NCBI GenBank assembly: GCA_964455335.1
Contig: CAYVVW010000105.1
Span: forward strand, 1-7,160
DNA from: Marvinbryantia sp964455335
GTDB lineage: Bacteria; Bacillota; Clostridia; Lachnospirales; Lachnospiraceae
DNA: 7,160 nucleotides
Direction: 5' to 3'
Shown: positions 1 through 6,286 of the stretch, in pieces
Numbering within the stretch: position 1 is the first letter of the stretch
Layout: each line of letters begins with the position of its first letter
The notes under the pieces: model-generated
The model's input: the letters and a program-made list of their open reading frames with translations, nothing else
Database searches by the model: none
What the model was told of the DNA's origin: nothing
Made by a program: the position numbers and the translations under genes

Positions 1-30
1 CTCCGTATTGGCCCGATAGGCTGGTTGTAA

Positions 31-540
31 TACCGTTTTAATCAGCAGGCACTAAATAAAGCAAAAGAATGGGTTCGTAACCAATGTCAAGGTACAACCC
101 GTTATGGCCTGTTGGCCAGTAGCGGTGCATTGCGCCTTAAGCCAGAAGGGATTTTCGTGAAGAATCAGATCCATGTTACCAATTGGTTTTTAAATGGCAA
201 GGAAGACGTACGTTCCAGTTATATGCTGGAGGACGTGGTGACGGAGTTTGATATCCAAGGCTTGGAACTCGATTACGCCATCGTCGCATGGGATGCCGAT
301 TATCGCTATGTGGATGGAAATTGGATCTACAAAAGTTTTTCCGGCGACCGTTGGAACAACGTTAACTCCAAAGAAGATCGCCTCTATCTGAAAAACGCAT
401 ACCGCGTATTGCTCACCCGTGCCCGGCAAGGTATGGCAATCTTCATTCCCACCGGAAGCGACGACGATCCAACTCGTAAGCGTGAATGGTACGATGGAAT
501 TTATGGATACTTGAAGGAAATCGGGATTGTTACGTTATAA
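31..540 (+). pseudogene. C-terminal fragment of a DUF2075 / Schlafen group 3-type helicase
   Basis: The frame is open from 31 to the TAA at 538-540 and is closed on the left by an in-frame TAA at 28-30. The product matches what I know of the C-terminal end of DUF2075 proteins (Schlafen group 3 DNA/RNA helicase domain). It begins with the GLLASSGALRLKPEG block, has a motif V-like TEFDIQGLE (nt 241-267), and a motif VI-like NAYRVLLTRARQG (nt 394-432). It ends with the usual YLKEIGI tail. Whole members of this family exceed 500 residues, so the Walker A and B half is missing. The nine codons before the stop do not look like family sequence, so homology probably starts near 31-50 and the gene is 5'-truncated. 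The first possible start in frame is a TTG at 112, without a clear ribosome-binding site. The family is common on genomic islands. An intact gene running in from the left with a nonsense mutation is also possible. Confidence 0.75.
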
Positions 541-593
541 GCTTCTCGATCCCCCAAAGCGATACTGCTTCTTTTTGAACGCCTCAAATACTT

Positions 594-609
594 TTGTCGT
601 TTACGATAG
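594..609 (+). repeat. 16-nt dispersed motif, upstream copy
   Basis: The sequence TTGTCGTTTACGATAG recurs as an exact reverse complement at 713-728, and at 3503-3518 with one mismatch. The core TCGT-TT-ACGA is itself a short dyad, which would suit a dimeric DNA-binding protein. This copy lies between the helicase remnant and the promoter of the AAA/nuclease gene, about 73 bp upstream of the predicted -35 box. Its function is unknown. Confidence 0.7.
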
Positions 610-681
610 TTCACCAACAGCTGCAGGTACTTGGTTATGATTGTGAGTATGCCAAATCCCAAAAAAGTTACACGTTCCCTG

Positions 682-711
682 TTGTCACGAAATCCAACTC
701 CGTGGTATACT
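682..711 (+). promoter_or_regulatory. Predicted sigma70-type promoter for the AAA-ATPase/nuclease gene
   Basis: A -35 box TTGTCA (682-687) is followed by an 18-bp spacer and a -10 box TATACT (706-711). The TGG at 703-705 makes this an extended -10 (TGN) element. Transcription would start near 717-719, leaving a leader of about 95 nt before the ATG at 812. The predicted start falls inside the left arm of the inverted repeat at 713-750, so the repeat could act as an operator in DNA or as a 5' stem-loop in RNA. Confidence 0.5.
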
Positions 712-712
712 G

Positions 713-750
713 CTATCGTAAACGACAAGAATATTTGCCGTTTGCGATAA
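713..750 (+). repeat. Hairpin-forming inverted repeat at the predicted transcription start
   Basis: The left arm CTATCGTAAACGACAA (713-728) and right arm TTGCCGTTTGCGATAA (735-750) are separated by the six bases GAATAT. Thirteen of 16 positions pair by Watson-Crick rules and one more by G-U. The left arm is an exact reverse complement of the motif at 594-609, and the right arm is a diverged copy of it (13/16). It begins two bases after the -10 box. It could be an operator, a 5' mRNA stabiliser, or a small REP/MITE-like element that landed here. It has no T-tract and does not look like a terminator. Confidence 0.7.
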
Positions 751-811
751 AGAGCACCAGGACAAACAGACAAACGGATGAACATCGTTCACAGTACCAG
801 GGGGTTGTCAA

Positions 812-2494
812 ATGTATGGAAAGAAGATGTTGCCGATCGGATATGAGAATTTTGAAAAACTTCGTAAGAAAGATTTTTACTATGCCGACAAGACTGGGCT
901 GATTCGGGAACTGCTGCACAACTGGTCGGAAGTGACCCTTTTCACCCGCCCGCGCCGGTTTGGCAAGTCCCTGAACATGAGCATGCTCGCGCACTTCTTT
1001 TCCATGGATGGCGACAAGCGCATTTTTGACGGGCTTGAAATTGCGAAAGAGGCGGATCTTTGCGCGCAATACATGGGGAAATACCCTGTTATTTTCCTTT
1101 CCCTAAAGGACATTGAGGGTGACAATTACCAGGAGGCCTACCAGGTCATGGTGAACCTTGTCCTGGACGTGGCCAGCCGATTTGACTTCCTGGCGGATAG
1201 CAAACACTTGAGTCAATTCGAAAAAAGCAGGTATGAAAAACTGCTCAATGATGACATGCGAAAGAGCACGCTCACCGGCAGCCTAAAGCTGCTTAGCGAA
1301 CTTTTGGAAAAGCACTTTGGCACGAAGGCCGTCTTGCTGATCGACGAGTATGATGTCCCGCTTGCGAAAGCGCACGCAAACGGCTATTATGGGCAAATGA
1401 GTTCCCTGATGCGGGGCCTGCTTGGCAGCGCGCTCAAAACGAATGGCAGCCTGGAATTTGCTGTGCTGACGGGATGCCTGCGCATCTCGAAAGAGAGCAT
1501 TTTCACGGGGCTGAACAACTTGAAAATCCGTTCTATTACCGACGCGCGCTTTAGCGAGTATTTTGGTTTCACGAACGGGGAAGTCCAGGTGCTTTTGTCC
1601 TATTACGGATATCCCGAAAGCTACGCCACGGCAAAGCGCTGGTACAACGGTTACCGGTTTGGAAATACGGATGTTTACTGCCCCTGGGATGTGCTGAATT
1701 TCTGCGATTCCCTTTTGGACGACCCGAATGCCGCGCCGAAAAACTACTGGATCAACACCAGCGGGAATGACGCGGTAAAACGCTTTATCGGGATGGCGGG
1801 CCACCAGACCCGAAGCGAAATCGAGCGCCTGGTGGCCGGTGAATCCATCCAAAAAGAAATCCATGAGGAACTCACCTATCAGGATATGTATGACAACATC
1901 GACAACGTTTGGAGCCTGCTCTTTGCGACGGGCTACCTGACGCAGTGCGGAAAACCGGACGGGCGCGTCAGGCAGCTCGTCATCCCCAATCTCGAGGTGC
2001 GAGACGTTTTTGTGACGCAAATTCGGGAGTATTTCAAAGAGGGAGTCCGGACGGACACGGGCACGCTGGATCGTTTCTGCACTGCCTTGATACATGGGGA
2101 TGCGCCCACTGTGGAGCAGCTCTTCGCGCAATATCTGGAAAAGTCCATCAGCATCCGCGACAGAGCCGTGCCAAATGCGCGCAAAGAGGGCTTCTACCAC
2201 GGCATCATGCTCGGCGTCCTGATGGCAAATGAGCGGTGGGACGTCCTTTCCAACCGCGAGGCCGGCGATGGATATGCGGATATTCTGGCAAAGTCGGAGG
2301 ATGGCGAGACGGGCATCGTCATCGAAATGAAATACGCGGAAGATGGGGAATTGGAACGTGCCTGCGAGGATGCCCTGGGGCAGATGGATGCGCGGCGGTA
2401 TGCGGCTGCGTTCCAGTACACCCGTGTGAAAACCATACGAAAATATGGGATTGGGTGCTACAAAAAAACTTGCAAAGTGAGACTTGGGGAGTGA
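812..2494 (+). CDS. AAA-ATPase-like protein with C-terminal PD-(D/E)XK nuclease domain
   Basis: The 560-residue product has the architecture of the Pfam pair AAA-ATPase_like (PF09820) plus PDDEXK_9 (PF08011), recalled from knowledge and not searched. The N-terminal signature LPIGYENFEKLR is at 7-18. The family's variant P-loop RPRRFGKS is at 46-53, with K52 and S53 as expected phosphate ligands. A Walker B strand AVLLIDEYD spans 173-181 (D178, E179). A sensor-like TGCLRISKESIFTGLNN is at 220-236. The C-terminal domain keeps the nuclease residues: D490 in GYADIL, and E505 and K507 in IVIEMKY. Length is normal and no domain is broken. The ATG at 812 is preceded by AGGGGG (799-804) with a 7-nt spacer; a second ATG at 827 has no properly spaced site. 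The role of the family is unknown. Members are often multicopy in host-associated anaerobes, and defence or mobile-element functions have been suspected by analogy with STAND-like ATPases. It is monocistronic here, with its own predicted promoter. No signal peptide or membrane segment is evident, so it is probably cytoplasmic. Confidence 0.93.
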   Translation: MYGKKMLPIGYENFEKLRKKDFYYADKTGLIRELLHNWSEVTLFTRPRRFGKSLNMSMLAHFFSMDGDKRIFDGLEIAKEADLCAQYMGKYPVIFLSLKDIEGDNYQEAYQVMVNLVLDVASRFDFLADSKHLSQFEKSRYEKLLNDDMRKSTLTGSLKLLSELLEKHFGTKAVLLIDEYDVPLAKAHANGYYGQMSSLMRGLLGSALKTNGSLEFAVLTGCLRISKESIFTGLNNLKIRSITDARFSEYFGFTNGEVQVLLSYYGYPESYATAKRWYNGYRFGNTDVYCPWDVLNFCDSLLDDPNAAPKNYWINTSGNDAVKRFIGMAGHQTRSEIERLVAGESIQKEIHEELTYQDMYDNIDNVWSLLFATGYLTQCGKPDGRVRQLVIPNLEVRDVFVTQIREYFKEGVRTDTGTLDRFCTALIHGDAPTVEQLFAQYLEKSISIRDRAVPNARKEGFYHGIMLGVLMANERWDVLSNREAGDGYADILAKSEDGETGIVIEMKYAEDGELERACEDALGQMDARRYAAAFQYTRVKTIRKYGIGCYKKTCKVRLGE

Positions 2495-2507
2495 GCGGCG
2501 CGCTCAC
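2491..2507 (+). repeat. 17-nt palindrome, copy 1, overlapping the AAA/nuclease gene stop codon
   Basis: GTGAGCGGCGCGCTCAC forms a 7-bp GC-rich stem with a 3-nt loop. The TGA stop of the AAA/nuclease gene (2492-2494) lies inside its left arm. An exact second copy is at 2548-2564. No U-tract directly follows on either strand, so it is not a classical intrinsic terminator, but it could pause transcription or block 3' exonucleases. Confidence 0.75.
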
Positions 2508-2544
2508 GCATTGACAAAAAGATGTATACGCGGTGACGCTTGAT

Positions 2545-2565
2545 GGGTGAGCGGCGCGCTCACCC
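2545..2565 (-). repeat. 17-nt palindrome, copy 2, overlapping the permease 2 stop codon
   Basis: The core GTGAGCGGCGCGCTCAC (2548-2564) is identical to the copy 57 bp to the left. Here the stem extends to 9 perfect base pairs (2545-2553 with 2557-2565), and ATG/CAT pairs further out after a one-base bulge. The TGA stop of the minus-strand permease gene (2562-2560) lies inside it. Flanks of the two copies also resemble each other (GAGACTTGGGGA against GTGACGCTTGATGG on the left, TTGAC on the right), which suggests a duplicated block of about 40 bp. Confidence 0.75.
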
Positions 2566-3414
2566 CATGGCGATTTGACGCGGATCGTTTCTCTGGCTTG
2601 CAATATTTGTCAGGCAAAGTAAGGTGGCCGCGAGAAATGCCCCCGGGATGAGCACCACCCACCAGGCTCCGGTCATCAGCGCCCTTTCCGAAAGCGAGAG
2701 GATGCTTCCCCACGAGAGGACCTCCAAGGGCAGCCCCATGCCCAGGAAGCTCAGAGTGGATTCCGCAAGGATGGCATTTCTGACATTCATGACGACCATG
2801 AACTGGATGGACGCGAAAAAATGGGGCGCAAGGTGGCGGCCGAGAATGTGGAAAAAGCCGGCACCCATGCAGCGGGATGCCTGCACATATTCGCTATTTC
2901 TCATCTGCCGCACCTCCGCGCGCACGACCTTGGCCATGCCCGCCCAGCTGGTCATGCCAATCACGCAAGAAATCGTCAACGGCGTTGGTTTTCCCAAAAT
3001 CGCTTGTAAGAAAATCGCCAAAAGCAGGGATGGAATACTCAAAAAAATATCCGCAAAGCGCATGACGCAAGCATCCACCCACAGAGAAGAAATGCCACTG
3101 AAAGTGCCGATCACCGCCGCGAGAAATGTGGAAATCGCCGTTGCGAGAAATCCGATAAACAAAGAGATTCTGCCCCCATGCCAAACCATGGAAAATAGAT
3201 CTCTCCCCAGATGATCCGTTCCAAACAGAAATTCCCTATTTGGCGCTTGGCTGATATGCGACAAATCCATGTAAGCGGGATCTTTGACTTCCAGTATATC
3301 CGCAAACACACACCCTAAGATTAGGAACACCAAGAAAGCCATGGACACCAGAGGTTTCCCATTCCGCCAATGCGAATTTTTTTCCATTTGCTCTAAATTT
3401 TCCATTTTCTCCAT
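2560..3414 (-). CDS. ABC transporter permease, DppC/OppC type (peptide family)
   Basis: From the ATG at 3414 the product is 284 residues, usual for this subunit. It is a cytoplasmic-membrane channel subunit that pairs with the upstream-encoded permease to pass the substrate handed over by the binding protein. A first membrane segment lies at about 22-42, then the family hallmark FGTDHLGRDLFS (64-75), and further hydrophobic segments near 83-105, 122-140, 145-162, 198-212 and 246-268. The ATPase-docking EAA loop runs from EYVQASRCMGA through RHLAP (175-197), and the LSFLGMGLP block is at 221-229. The frame stays open upstream to 3630, but that part reads through repeat sequence and into the preceding gene. 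In-frame starts exist at 3414, 3405 and 3387; 3414 was chosen because AGGA (3422-3419) precedes it, though the spacing is short. A 43-bp tandem repeat overlaps this start. The expected downstream ATPase genes are absent. Dipeptide, oligopeptide and nickel permeases cannot be told apart here. Confidence 0.93.
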   Translation of the reverse strand: MEKMENLEQMEKNSHWRNGKPLVSMAFLVFLILGCVFADILEVKDPAYMDLSHISQAPNREFLFGTDHLGRDLFSMVWHGGRISLFIGFLATAISTFLAAVIGTFSGISSLWVDACVMRFADIFLSIPSLLLAIFLQAILGKPTPLTISCVIGMTSWAGMAKVVRAEVRQMRNSEYVQASRCMGAGFFHILGRHLAPHFFASIQFMVVMNVRNAILAESTLSFLGMGLPLEVLSWGSILSLSERALMTGAWWVVLIPGAFLAATLLCLTNIASQRNDPRQIAMG

Positions 3415-3473
3415 ATTTTCCTGCCACAATTTGCTCCAAATTTTCCATTTTCTCCATATTTCCCTGCCACATA
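3388..3473 (-). repeat. Two tandem 43-bp repeats over the permease 2 translation start
   Basis: The units 3388-3430 and 3431-3473 agree at 39 of 43 positions. Read on the minus strand, each carries a short AGG-containing stretch followed by ATGGAGAAAATGG. Because 43 is not a multiple of three, the ATGs in the unit met first by the ribosome (3457, 3448) are out of frame with the permease, while those of the second unit (3414, 3405) are in frame. A partial third ATGGAAAA occurs at 3387. Confidence 0.85.
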
Positions 3474-3502
3474 TCGCAAACACAACAACATGATTTTCGC
3501 TT

Positions 3503-3518
3503 TCGTCGTTTACGATAG
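3503..3518 (+). repeat. Third copy of the 16-nt dispersed motif, in the permease gap
   Basis: TCGTCGTTTACGATAG differs at one position from the motif at 594-609 and has the same orientation. It lies in the 128-bp gap between the two permease genes and runs into a perfect 10-bp palindrome AGCGATCGCT (3517-3526). Unlike the copy at 713-750 it has no facing partner arm, so it would not form the same hairpin. Confidence 0.6.
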
Positions 3519-3542
3519 CGATCGCTGGAAACAATCTTTGCG

Positions 3543-4514
3543 TCACGCCCGCATACGCGGGTCGATGCGCTCGCCAAGGATTTGACTTAACAGATTGCAA
3601 AACAGGACGAGTATGCCCGTGAGCATACAAAGCACCATCAAAAGGTTGTAATCGCGGTATCTTGCACTGTCATACGACAGTGCGCCAATGCCCGGGTAGG
3701 AAAAAACGCTTTCCACCACATAGGTACCGCCCAACACATGAGGGAAGGCGACTGCCATGGTTGCAAGGTATGTCGGCAGGGCATTTGGCAAGCAATGGCG
3801 AAAAAGGATGGCCGTTTTTCCAAATCCCTTGGCGCGCTCCACAAGCACATAGTCTTTTTTCATCTCTTCCGCCATTTTGTTGCGCACCAAATACGCATAG
3901 TACCAGAGGTGCGACAAAACGACCACGGCAAGCGGCATACACAAATGCAACAGGCGATCCGCCACATCCCCCTCTTTTCCCACGCTATACGCGCCGCCGC
4001 TCGGCAGGAGTTTGAGATTTACGGAAAAAATCAGAATCAGCACAAGGGAAAGCCAAAACTCTGGGATGCAGCTGGCGACCACGCCAATTTTGCACAAAAT
4101 ACGGTCAATGGGCGCGTCCTTTTGCAACGCACAAAAAATCCCCAGCAAAAGGGAAGCCACAAAAATGCACAAAAACCCGCCCCCTCCCAAAAGGATGGTA
4201 TTGGCAATTCTTTGGCCGATAACTTCCGTGACGGGTTGCTTATATTGGTAGGAAATGCCAAATTCCCCGCGAAGCGCATTTGCAACCCATTTGAAATATT
4301 GCACATGGATGGGCGCGTCCAAACCGAGTTTTTTCATCGCCTGCGCGCGCGTCTGTTGCGACATTTTTTCCGCGCGCTCCCCATAATAAGCGACCAAAGG
4401 ATCTCCCGGTGCAATTCTCGCCACATAAAAAACTGTCACAGAAAGGAGAACCACGCTGATGAAAAAAATGCCCAATTTCTTTCCAAAATAGATGAAAAAT
4501 CGCCTATGTCCCAT
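3543..4514 (-). CDS. ABC transporter permease, DppB/OppB type (peptide family)
   Basis: The 323-residue product is the first of the two channel subunits in the cytoplasmic membrane. A short basic N-terminus precedes membrane segment 1 (about 13-33), followed by ARIAPGDP (32-39), the usual PGDP turn. Further hydrophobic segments lie near 105-129, 140-166, 190-210, 250-268 and 288-311. The ATPase-docking EAA loop runs from DYVLVERAKGFG through RHCLPN (221-244). The VVESVFSYPGIG block (266-277) and a C-terminal DPR (318-320) are family hallmarks. The frame is open upstream to 4976, but that part is antisense-like read-through of the binding protein gene in another frame. The ATG at 4514 is chosen because it follows that gene's stop by 7 nt, with AGGAT/AGAG as ribosome-binding site overlapping the stop, so the two are probably translationally coupled. 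Confidence 0.94.
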   Translation of the reverse strand: MGHRRFFIYFGKKLGIFFISVVLLSVTVFYVARIAPGDPLVAYYGERAEKMSQQTRAQAMKKLGLDAPIHVQYFKWVANALRGEFGISYQYKQPVTEVIGQRIANTILLGGGGFLCIFVASLLLGIFCALQKDAPIDRILCKIGVVASCIPEFWLSLVLILIFSVNLKLLPSGGAYSVGKEGDVADRLLHLCMPLAVVVLSHLWYYAYLVRNKMAEEMKKDYVLVERAKGFGKTAILFRHCLPNALPTYLATMAVAFPHVLGGTYVVESVFSYPGIGALSYDSARYRDYNLLMVLCMLTGILVLFCNLLSQILGERIDPRMRA

Positions 4515-4521
4515 CTCTATC

Positions 4522-6150
4522 CTATTTCTCAATGATCCAATCTTCCACATTCCAAAAGATGCCCACGCCGTGATGCCCCATGACTGTTTCCGCGTCAATG
4601 CCGGAAATGGATGCATCCGCGACATAGTTTGCGTCGATGTAGCAAATAAACGCAAACGGCGGGTCTTGTGCCAGCGCTTCCTGGAAATGCGCATATGCCT
4701 CTTTGCGCACCGCAGGGTCGTCTGACTGGCGCGCCTCGACGAGAAATTGATCCACTTGCGTGTTGGAGTAACTGGAGTAATTTGCGCCTTTTTCCGTGCC
4801 AAACACTTTGTAGGTATGGTCGTCCGCATCGAAGGGGCTGCCCCAGCCGATGAGGTAGGCCATCTGCCCAGCCCAATCCACCTGCGCCGGGATTTCCACC
4901 GTGACATCCATGCCAATTTCCCGCAGCTGCTGCGCAGCAATTTGCGCAATTTCCAAGCGCACCTGGTCGCCCGCACCGACGCTGATCACAAAGCCCACGG
5001 TTTCCCCATTTCGCGCATAATACCCATCCTGCCCCATCGCGCAACCTGCATTTTCCAGAACTTCCCTGGCCTTTTGGGGACTATAATCATAATGCTCCAC
5101 GTCCGCATTGTTGTAAATATTTTGCTGGAGCGGCCCATACGCCGGCATTCCCTGCCCGAGCAGCACCGCATCCACAATCGCCTGTCGGTCGATCCCATAA
5201 CAAACCGCCGGAATGAGGTCGCGGTTGTCCTGCCAGTAGGGGTGCGCAAAGTTAAAAAGGATGCCGCGGTAATCCGACGTTTTCATGTCATAGCAGCGAT
5301 ATTGGCCATTCTCCGCAAAAGTCGCCGCGTCCTTTGGCGTCAAAAGCGCAAGGTCCAATTCTCCAGATTTGAGCTGCAATGCTTTGGCATTGTCATCTGG
5401 CACAATCTTAAAAATGATGGTGTCAATGTTTGGCTCGCCTTTGAAATATTCCTCATTTTTGGCAAGCGTGATCGCCTGCCCCTCCTCCCAGGATGCCAAT
5501 TTGTACGGCCCTGTTCCAATCGGATTGCGGAAGAAATCGGACGTTTGCATATCCTCTCCCTCCAGGAGATGCCTCGGCAATACCGGCATGGTCATATAGT
5601 CCAAAAATGCCACATTGGTCGCAGCCAGTCGGAATGCGATGGCGTGATCCCCAAGCACCGTGATCTCCTCCACATCCTCATAATTGGGCGCATTTTCCGA
5701 AGCGTTTTCCGGATTTTGAATCGCCTCGATGGTAAATTTCACATCATCTGCCGTCACAGATGCCCCATCGTGCCAACGCGCGCGCGCGTCCAAATAAAAG
5801 GTATACGTGTATGTGTTTGCATCATATTCCCAGCGCGTCGCAAGCCCCGGGACAACCTGATTTTCGCCATCGTGCGCGGTCAGCCCGTCAAAGAGCAGGA
5901 GATTGATTTCCCCATGCTCATCCATCGCGGGATTGATGCGCGTATAATCCCCGCTGCCATATACCAGCGTTTCCCCAGGAACAATTTCGCCGCCAGCCGC
6001 CTGCAAACGATGCGGTTTTCCACAAAAAAACAAAATGGCCAAAAGCAATGCCAGGGCACCCGCCCCGATGGTTCTTACAATAACGCCACATCTCTTTTTC
6101 TTCCCAAATTGTTCCCAAAATCGGTTCCAAAAAATGCGAAAATTTTCCAT
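4522..6150 (-). CDS. ABC transporter substrate-binding protein, family 5 (peptide/nickel type)
   Basis: The 542-residue product has the length and blocks of SBP_bac_5 (PF00496) proteins, which capture peptides or other solutes outside the membrane and deliver them to the permeases. The N-terminus is aromatic and basic (FGKKKR, 15-20), followed by a hydrophobic segment (about 27-43). The export signal is ambiguous: LFFC at 40-43 is a poor lipobox, and a signal peptidase I cut near LQA/A (about 51-52) or an uncleaved anchor is equally possible. Family blocks are VPGLATRWEYD (100-110), ARWHDGASVTADDVKFT (124-140), NPIGTGPYKL (209-218) and YGIDRQAIV (318-326). The start at 6150 has AAAGAGAG (6165-6158) 7 nt upstream; an additional GGAG abuts the ATG. 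It is the first gene of the operon. Substrate cannot be assigned from sequence alone. Confidence 0.94.
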   Translation of the reverse strand: MENFRIFWNRFWEQFGKKKRCGVIVRTIGAGALALLLAILFFCGKPHRLQAAGGEIVPGETLVYGSGDYTRINPAMDEHGEINLLLFDGLTAHDGENQVVPGLATRWEYDANTYTYTFYLDARARWHDGASVTADDVKFTIEAIQNPENASENAPNYEDVEEITVLGDHAIAFRLAATNVAFLDYMTMPVLPRHLLEGEDMQTSDFFRNPIGTGPYKLASWEEGQAITLAKNEEYFKGEPNIDTIIFKIVPDDNAKALQLKSGELDLALLTPKDAATFAENGQYRCYDMKTSDYRGILFNFAHPYWQDNRDLIPAVCYGIDRQAIVDAVLLGQGMPAYGPLQQNIYNNADVEHYDYSPQKAREVLENAGCAMGQDGYYARNGETVGFVISVGAGDQVRLEIAQIAAQQLREIGMDVTVEIPAQVDWAGQMAYLIGWGSPFDADDHTYKVFGTEKGANYSSYSNTQVDQFLVEARQSDDPAVRKEAYAHFQEALAQDPPFAFICYIDANYVADASISGIDAETVMGHHGVGIFWNVEDWIIEK

Positions 6151-6185
6151 CTCCAGACTCTCTTTCCCGACCTATGCTTTCCCAT

Positions 6186-6206
6186 CAGGTTTCCCAATCA
6201 AACCTG
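6186..6206. promoter_or_regulatory. Inverted repeat upstream of the transporter operon
   Basis: CAGGTTT (6186-6192) and AAACCTG (6200-6206) are perfect inverted arms of 7 bp around a 7-nt loop. The element ends about 35 bp upstream of the binding-protein start codon, where an operator or leader hairpin could act. A weak TTGATT/CATAGG promoter-like pair with a 19-bp spacer overlaps it on the minus strand, but I do not trust it as a promoter. Confidence 0.35.
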
Positions 6207-6286
6207 CGGTCTCCGCACCATGCCATACGTATGCCGCTACTCTTGTCGCCATGCGGCCATTCATTTGCGCACATCGAAGTGTTGGC

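Noticed and set aside
501..785. 94-codon minus-strand frame with two YRKRQ repeats.
   Set aside because: The repeated peptide is just the inverted DNA motif read twice; it lies across a promoter and has no ribosome-binding site or family.
1283..2200. 305-codon minus-strand frame within the AAA/nuclease gene.
   Set aside because: It is antisense to conserved ATPase and nuclease motifs and encodes no family sequence.
3548..3561. CCCGC-ATAC-GCGGG hairpin as a terminator between the permeases.
   Set aside because: The stem is only 5 bp, lies inside the last codons of permease 1 and has no T-tract after it.
3415..3630. N-terminal extension of permease 2 to 356 residues.
   Set aside because: It would read through the repeat duplication and into the end of permease 1; the extra residues have no family similarity.
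4515..4976. N-terminal extension of permease 1 by an open frame of about 150 codons.
   Set aside because: The extension overlaps the binding-protein gene in another frame, is Arg/Trp-rich without family similarity, and the ATG at 4514 gives the normal length with a ribosome-binding site.
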